Origin: CAZJTL01 sp964548905
GTDB taxonomy: Bacteria > Cyanobacteriota > Cyanobacteriia > Cyanobacteriales > Xenococcaceae
Reading direction: 5' to 3'
Length of the DNA stretch: 16,556 bases
NCBI GenBank assembly: GCA_964548905.1
Contig: CAZJTL010000112.1
Coordinates: forward strand, 1 to 16,556
In this document: positions 12,029-16,556 of the stretch, piece after piece
Layout: each line of letters begins with the position of its first letter
Numbering within the stretch: position 1 is the first letter of the stretch
The notes under the pieces: generated by a model
What the model saw: the letters and a program-made list of their open reading frames with translations, nothing else
Database searches by the model: none
Told to the model about the DNA's origin: nothing
Program-made: the position numbers and the translations under genes

Positions 12029-14719
12029 TTATTGTCCTAAACCTTGAGAATATAGCAAATTCATTATTTCTTCGATCGCGCGATCGTCTAATACATCTTC
12101 AGATCGATCGCTTGCTTTATTAGTTGCTAAAAGTTCCTCTTGTTTCAGAGAACTAGAACAATAGTTAGATTGAGGCGCATTTCTGTCGCTTGCATTGGGA
12201 GTAGGATAAGCAGTCAGCACGATTTGACCCTTTTCGTTCATCATCATTCCTCGTGCAGGAATAACCTCATCAGAAGAGAAAGTTTTCTTATTCTCATCTA
12301 AACTAATTGGTTCTCCTCCGCCTTTCTGCTCCTGTGCATCTGAGCCTCTCTGCCCCCCTGATACCTTTTCCCCTGATAGATAACTACTATTAAGCGGTTT
12401 AGTTGGATCGGCAGGCATACCGCCACGTCCTGTTATAGTAAAGCTATTAGCGATCGTACCACTTCCATCAGTACCACAAGCTTGAGCTACTGTTTCGTCT
12501 GGTTCGACTAAGTTTTCAGAAGTTTTTGTTCTTTCTTTGGCAGGATCTAGCTGTTCGGTATTGAGGTTAATATTGCCGCTTAACTGGGGGTCGGCAGAAG
12601 TGGAGTTGATATCGTTTTCACCGTTATTTGAGAGAGTTTGAGGATCTACTTCAATAGACTGAATGCGCTCTTTGTTGAAACCATAAACTCTTTGAGCATT
12701 AATATTAATTTGTCCACCTTTTCCTGCTTGGGCAGTAGCGATGATATCGTTATTTTGTTTGGGAAAAGCGACGACAAAACCATCAGGAGCAGTAATGGTA
12801 ATGTTTCCACCGTTAGCGTCACCAGTTCCTTGAGTAGAGATCGAGCTATTATTACGCATCGTTAATTTGTCATCAATGTTGAGGTTGATGTTGCCACCTT
12901 CACCGAATGATGTAGCTGCCCTTATAGTTCCACGATCGAGATTAATAGAATCAGCCTTTACCTCTAGATTGCCAGCAGTTCCCGATTCATCTAAAGAAGA
13001 AACTGAAATTCTCCCCTGATTGGCTATTTTTAACTCTCCAGTTTCAATTTTTACATTTCCTCCTCTTCCTGTAGCTCCCTCTTTAACCTCAGAACCCAAA
13101 AAGCTTTTACTTCTAAAACCTCCTTTAGAACCTCCAAATGCATTAGCATCTTCTATTCCTGATACTTCGATTGAGTCACTAGCTTTCACCGTTAAAGTGC
13201 CAGCATTACCTTCACCAAAAGTAGAAACTGATACTTGACCACCATCTTTAATCCTCAAGCGATCGGTTTCAATAGTCAAATTACCAGCATTACCTTTACC
13301 TTTGGCGAGAATCTCAGACGAATTAGGTCTTCTTGCTAGAGAAACTTCAGCAAATATGCCAGTAGAAAAAAAGTTATCGATTGGTGTTTCAAACACATCT
13401 ATGTCGGAAGCACGAATGGTTAAATCTCCTGCATTTCCCTCTCCAAAAGTAGAAACTTGAACTTTACTACCATCGCTAACACTCAAACGCTTTGTTTCAA
13501 TAGTTAAATTGCCTCCGTTTCCTGTTCCTTGTGGATTGACTTGAGCAAATAATCCACTAGGAGAATCACCTTCTCCACTCAATTCTACTGAGTCAGAAGC
13601 ACGAACAATTAAATCTCCTGCATTTCCCGCACCATTGGTAGAAACCGATACCTGTGCGCCATTACTTATTGATAAGTTTTTGGTGGTAATATCAACTCCA
13701 CCAGCATTACCAGATGCTTCTGAAAAAATATTATTTCTGATAAAGCTATTATTTGCAATCGTTAATGCTTCTGAAGCATTGAGTTTAATATCTCCAGATT
13801 GAGCATCGATCGAGCCTAATTTGCTCAATATTCCCGCATTAAGAGAACTATTATCTATCTCTATGTTCTGTCCAGTAATCACTATATCACCGCCACCACC
13901 AGCAGTAACATCTACAACTGCGGTATTTTCGAGCTTGATATTTCCAAAAGAATCGATCGAACTGTAATCGAATACTAAACCGTTTTCTGTTGAGTTAAAA
14001 ACAACCTTTCCTGAACCTTGGACATTTCCAATCTCAATACGTCCACCTTTTGCTGTTAGGTTTCCATCATCTAACAACACGTCTCCACCTATTAAAGCTA
14101 GAGTTTGTCCTGGGTTAACTTGCAGTCCAACATTTCCACCAGTGACATTAGTTTCGCCATTTGGATTTTGTGCAACAGAACGATTAACAATATTCCTTGG
14201 ATTATCCCGCAAATTCAAACCAATTGGTGCATTAATCCTCAACAAAGGCGATGCTTGTAAATTCGTAGCGCTAAATTCCGTTCCATCATCAAACAATAAA
14301 CTATCTGCCGTACTCCCCAAAAACGAACCACCAATATTCAAACTAGCATTTGGTCCAAAAACAATACCAGCAGGATTAATCAGAAATAAATTAGCAGCAC
14401 CATTAGCCTTTAATAAACCATTAATTTCCGAAATCTTGCCACCCGTCACCCGATTGATGATATTGACAATATCAGGAGAATTAAGAAAATTAGCCGAACC
14501 ACCATTAGGAACAGAAAAATTGCCAAAACTGTGAAAAAGATTTCCTCCCGCTATATCTCCCCCATTAATATCAAAATTACTGCCATCTAGTGTAGTTACA
14601 TTAGTCGCAGTTGTTCCATCGCTAGTAATCGGTGCTTCTTGTGCCACTACTGACGCAGGTAAGGAATACAAAGAAAGAAGCGCAAGTATAATCCTATTTA
14701 GCTCTGCTTTGAATGCCAT
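12029..14719 (-). CDS. Two-partner secretion exoprotein with filamentous haemagglutinin N-terminal domain (TpsA-like)
   Basis: An 896-residue secreted protein. A signal peptide ends near VVA-Q (26/27). The TPS domain that guides export through a TpsB pore follows: NLFHSFGNFSVPNGGSANF (60-78), NIINRVTGGKISEINGLLKA (86-105) and ANLFLINPAGIVFGPNASL (109-127). From about 330 to 620, repeats of the pattern GNAGxLxIxTxxLxIxxGxxVxVST predict a right-handed beta-helix. The C-terminal region has a QACGTDGSG...FTITGRGGMPADP block and an IPARGMMMNEKGQIVLTAYP block, as in other cyanobacterial members, and two cysteines (in QAC and NYC) that could pair. Likely role: surface adhesion or secreted scaffold. 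No TpsB partner is in the window. It ends about 60 bases from the hpf terminator, tail to tail. Confidence 0.9.
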   Translation of the reverse strand: MAFKAELNRIILALLSLYSLPASVVAQEAPITSDGTTATNVTTLDGSNFDINGGDIAGGNLFHSFGNFSVPNGGSANFLNSPDIVNIINRVTGGKISEINGLLKANGAANLFLINPAGIVFGPNASLNIGGSFLGSTADSLLFDDGTEFSATNLQASPLLRINAPIGLNLRDNPRNIVNRSVAQNPNGETNVTGGNVGLQVNPGQTLALIGGDVLLDDGNLTAKGGRIEIGNVQGSGKVVFNSTENGLVFDYSSIDSFGNIKLENTAVVDVTAGGGGDIVITGQNIEIDNSSLNAGILSKLGSIDAQSGDIKLNASEALTIANNSFIRNNIFSEASGNAGGVDITTKNLSISNGAQVSVSTNGAGNAGDLIVRASDSVELSGEGDSPSGLFAQVNPQGTGNGGNLTIETKRLSVSDGSKVQVSTFGEGNAGDLTIRASDIDVFETPIDNFFSTGIFAEVSLARRPNSSEILAKGKGNAGNLTIETDRLRIKDGGQVSVSTFGEGNAGTLTVKASDSIEVSGIEDANAFGGSKGGFRSKSFLGSEVKEGATGRGGNVKIETGELKIANQGRISVSSLDESGTAGNLEVKADSINLDRGTIRAATSFGEGGNINLNIDDKLTMRNNSSISTQGTGDANGGNITITAPDGFVVAFPKQNNDIIATAQAGKGGQININAQRVYGFNKERIQSIEVDPQTLSNNGENDINSTSADPQLSGNINLNTEQLDPAKERTKTSENLVEPDETVAQACGTDGSGTIANSFTITGRGGMPADPTKPLNSSYLSGEKVSGGQRGSDAQEQKGGGEPISLDENKKTFSSDEVIPARGMMMNEKGQIVLTAYPTPNASDRNAPQSNYCSSSLKQEELLATNKASDRSEDVLDDRAIEEIMNLLYSQGLGQ

Positions 14720-14863
14720 AGTGCAGCTCTTAAAGTAAGAGGAGAAAAGCTAGAAAGATTTGGTAATCTTATCAATTCTTAGAATAGATTACTAAGTGCC
14801 TAAACAAAATTAATTACACAAATTGTATTTCCTCTTGCCTTTTGCAAGAAAGCCTTTTGCTAC

Positions 14864-14898
14864 CCCCACCTGTAAATTTAATTTTGTGCAATTACTTA
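14864..14898. repeat. 35-bp dispersed repeat, copy 2
   Basis: Matches 3862-3896 at 31 of 35 positions, with CCCCACC, TAAATTTAATTTTGT and TACTTA conserved. Like the first copy it follows CCTTTTGC runs. Confidence 0.75.
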
Positions 14899-15038
14899 AA
14901 TAATAATCTATATAATTCGTTTGCTAGCTAATTTAAGATATAATTAAAAGTTTTTCATCTAATCAGCTTAGTTTTTTCAGCCAAATGTAGGGGCAAGGCA
15001 GAGAAGATTTTAAATTCTTCCACCCCAATTCTTCTCGA

Positions 15039-15080
15039 TTGAAATTTAGGTTTAAACCAGTTGAATTCAGATTTAAACCG
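15039..15080. repeat. Imperfect ~21-bp tandem pair abutting the MFS start codon
   Basis: The two units begin TTGAA and share a TTTAAACC core (15039-15060 and 15061-15080). The first contains the perfect palindrome GGTTTAAACC (15049-15058). Located directly before the ATG, it could be an operator or simply a duplication. Confidence 0.5.
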
Positions 15081-16322
15081 ATGAGTTTCTTCAGTCTTAA
15101 CAAATCACGTCCTAACACTAATAACCTATCCTTAGATGGCAATATCTTGATCGTCATTAGTATTGCCTTAACCGCAGTGTTAGGGGTAATGAGTGTTAAC
15201 CCAATCTTGCCAGCCGTAGCAAAATCTTTGAATATTCCCGCCCAATCTGTTGGGCTAATCATGACAAGCTATTTGCTTCCTGTTGCTATTGGCACACCCA
15301 TTTTTGGTGTTTTAGCCGATCGCCTTGGTAGAAAAAATATTCTCGTTCCTTCTTTACTAGTTTTTGCTCTTGGTGGAATTTTAAGTGCATTTGCACAAGA
15401 TTTTCGCAGTCTCATAGAGTGGAGATTTTTACAGGGACTTGGTGCTGCTAGTCTGGAATTTTTGCAATTAGCTGCGATCGCCGATATCTATAAAGGTAGG
15501 ATGCTACCTGTAGCGATGGGATTAAATGCTGCCGCGATCGGACTCAGTGCTACTGTTTATCCTATGATTGGTGGTGGATTGGCACAGTTAAGTTGGCGCT
15601 ACACTTTTCTGCTATCTGCTGTAGCTATTCCTCTGGCGTTATTAGTAATGTTTAAGCTCAAGCTTCCTCAAAGGCAAACAAAGACTAAAGCTGTTCCCTT
15701 AAAAATTTATCTCAAAAACGCCCTCAAAAGCATCAGCAATCGTCACGTACTTGGCTTAATGTTGGCAATACTTGCCTTATTTTTCCTCGAATTCGGTATT
15801 TGTTTTATTTGTGTACCAATTTTTGCCAATTCTCTTGGTGCTTCTAGTGCGACAATTGGTATCCTACTTGCCTGTATGGAAATTTCTCTTGCTTTAGTAG
15901 CACCACAATTAGGATGGTTAGTACAGAGATTCTCTGAGTTTAGTTTAATCAAATTCTCTTTTGTTATTTCTGCTTTGTCCCTAAGTCTAGTTCCATTAAT
16001 GAATAATGTTTGGTTCCTATTTATACCGCTTATCCTGTTTGGTGCAGCTCAAGGTATTGCTATGCCACTAATTCAAACCTCATTAGCGCAGCTTGCACCC
16101 AAAGACTATCTAGCTGGATTCATGTCGTTGAATGTGACGGTGCAGTCTTTAGGACGAGCTTTAGGCCCGATTGTTGCAGGAATTGCCTTTGGCGTTTTAG
16201 GTTTGCGAAATGTTTTCTATCTTGGCGGTGGTTTTGCTCTTGTCACTATCTTGTTGCTCAATCCTTTCCTGAAAGTAGGAAATAGAGAAGGAATAGGTAG
16301 TAGAGAACAACTACGTTATTAA
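15081..16322 (+). CDS. MFS transporter, drug:H+ antiporter-like (DHA1 type)
   Basis: A 413-residue major facilitator protein with about 12 hydrophobic segments in two halves, the usual size for a 12-helix exporter. Motif A is GVLADRLGRKN (76-86) between helices 2 and 3. EWRFLQGLGAASLEFLQLAA (113-132) carries the helix 4 arginine and glycines. GLNAAAIGLSATVYPMIGGGLAQLSWRYTFLLSA (147-180) resembles the antiporter motif C region. The second half ends NVTVQSLGRALGPIVAGIAFG. It probably exports small hydrophobic compounds by proton antiport; the substrate is unknown. I chose ATG 15081 (MSFFSLNKSRP); an upstream TTG at 15039 would read through a tandem repeat. No strong ribosome site is visible. 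The gene is divergent from the exoprotein. Confidence 0.92.
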   Translation: MSFFSLNKSRPNTNNLSLDGNILIVISIALTAVLGVMSVNPILPAVAKSLNIPAQSVGLIMTSYLLPVAIGTPIFGVLADRLGRKNILVPSLLVFALGGILSAFAQDFRSLIEWRFLQGLGAASLEFLQLAAIADIYKGRMLPVAMGLNAAAIGLSATVYPMIGGGLAQLSWRYTFLLSAVAIPLALLVMFKLKLPQRQTKTKAVPLKIYLKNALKSISNRHVLGLMLAILALFFLEFGICFICVPIFANSLGASSATIGILLACMEISLALVAPQLGWLVQRFSEFSLIKFSFVISALSLSLVPLMNNVWFLFIPLILFGAAQGIAMPLIQTSLAQLAPKDYLAGFMSLNVTVQSLGRALGPIVAGIAFGVLGLRNVFYLGGGFALVTILLLNPFLKVGNREGIGSREQLRY

Positions 16323-16365
16323 GGTGTTGCTGATTCGATCGATGAAATCGAGAGTAATAGTGTGT

Positions 16366-16418
16366 AGCTATCAGCATTTCAGCTATCAGCATTTCAGCTA
16401 TCAGTTATCAGCTATTAG
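16366..16418. repeat. 15-bp tandem repeat AGCTATCAGCATTTC
   Basis: Two perfect units (16366-16380, 16381-16395) are followed by degenerate ones (AGCTATCAGTTATC, AGCTATTAG). This is a short tandem repeat of the type common in cyanobacterial spacers. Confidence 0.85.
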
Positions 16419-16501
16419 TTTTTTGCCTCCTGCCTTCTTCAGGGGTGACAGCTAAGCAAATCAGTTCAATTTTCTCATTCAATTTATCTCAATTAAAGAC
16501 C

Positions 16502-16556
16502 TTGACACTCCAACGGCTATAAGCGCGTTGGATTCTTAAGAGAAAAGAATCCTTAA
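16502..16556 (-). mobile_element. Putative right end of an IS200/IS605-type (TnpB) element
   Basis: On the minus strand the sequence reads GAATCCAACG, a short loop region, CGTTGGAGTGTCAA. The hairpin arms are CCAACG (16510-16515) and CGTTGG (16526-16531), extended by GC/GC with one bulged base. A GAATCC-hairpin-GGAGTGTCAA end is, as I recall it, a common right end of tnpB-bearing elements in bacteria. If so, tnpB would be on the minus strand beyond 16556. A second inverted repeat, GGATTCTT/AAGAATCC (16530-16552), overlaps. No part of the coding region is recognisable in the window. Confidence 0.5.

Larger units (their letters stand above)
14720..15080. promoter_or_regulatory. Divergent spacer between the exoprotein and MFS genes
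   Basis: It must hold both promoters. It contains a small hairpin CTTGC/GCAAG (14834-14848), copy 2 of the dispersed 35-bp repeat, AT-rich sequence, and an imperfect tandem pair just before the MFS start. I found no credible ORF or RNA gene. An open frame on the minus strand here is low-complexity and looks like a shadow. Confidence 0.5.

Noticed and set aside
14963..15262. Minus-strand ORF of 99 codons
   Set aside because: Overlaps the MFS start region, has biased low-complexity content (KLIGLNLNSTGLNLN, the mirror of the tandem repeat) and no domain; a shadow of the plus-strand gene.
1..16556. CRISPR array
   Set aside because: No regularly spaced 25-40 base repeats were found; all tandem repeats are short units without spacers.

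Overview
The window comes from a cyanobacterial chromosome, judged from the sequence alone. It is AT-rich and carries about a dozen copies of the HIP1 octamer GCGATCGC, where well under one would be expected by chance. It also has the short tandem repeats typical of cyanobacterial spacers, a cyanobacterial-style long HPF/LrtA protein and a filamentous-haemagglutinin-like exoprotein. The genus cannot be told.

Layout. The left end (1-2540) holds the 3' end of folK, a one-base-overlapping ADP-ribose-pyrophosphatase-like NUDIX gene, a Uma2-family gene, and a convergent metF-like methylenetetrahydrofolate reductase. A gene-poor stretch follows (2540-3895). It contains the C-terminal remnant of a reverse transcriptase (2672-2950), two closely spaced tRNA genes with anticodon loops reading UAU and CAU, then about 500 bases with no convincing ORF but many small hairpins, ending in short repeats. 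From 3896 come an SPFH/band-7 protein with three successive N-terminal modules, a small protein overlapping it tail to tail, and a fructosamine-kinase-family gene.

The middle (6821-10792) has a second Uma2 gene, an aminoglycoside-phosphotransferase-like kinase, an azoreductase broken by an internal deletion with frameshift, a divergent AraC-type regulator that probably controlled it, and lipB. A 474-base spacer that probably includes a long leader precedes the hibernation factor gene hpf/lrtA, which ends in a palindrome-rich terminator-like element. The right part holds an 896-residue two-partner-secretion exoprotein on the minus strand and an MFS exporter on the plus strand. The last ~55 bases look like the right end of an IS200/IS605-type (TnpB) element whose body would lie beyond the window.

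Most genes are single housekeeping or accessory genes rather than one pathway. folK and metF both serve folate metabolism but are not in one operon. The least explained part is 2672-3740 (reverse transcriptase remnant, odd tRNA pair, hairpin-rich non-coding DNA, 14-bp direct repeats at its edges). It is the best candidate for something undescribed, but a decayed mobile island would explain much of it.
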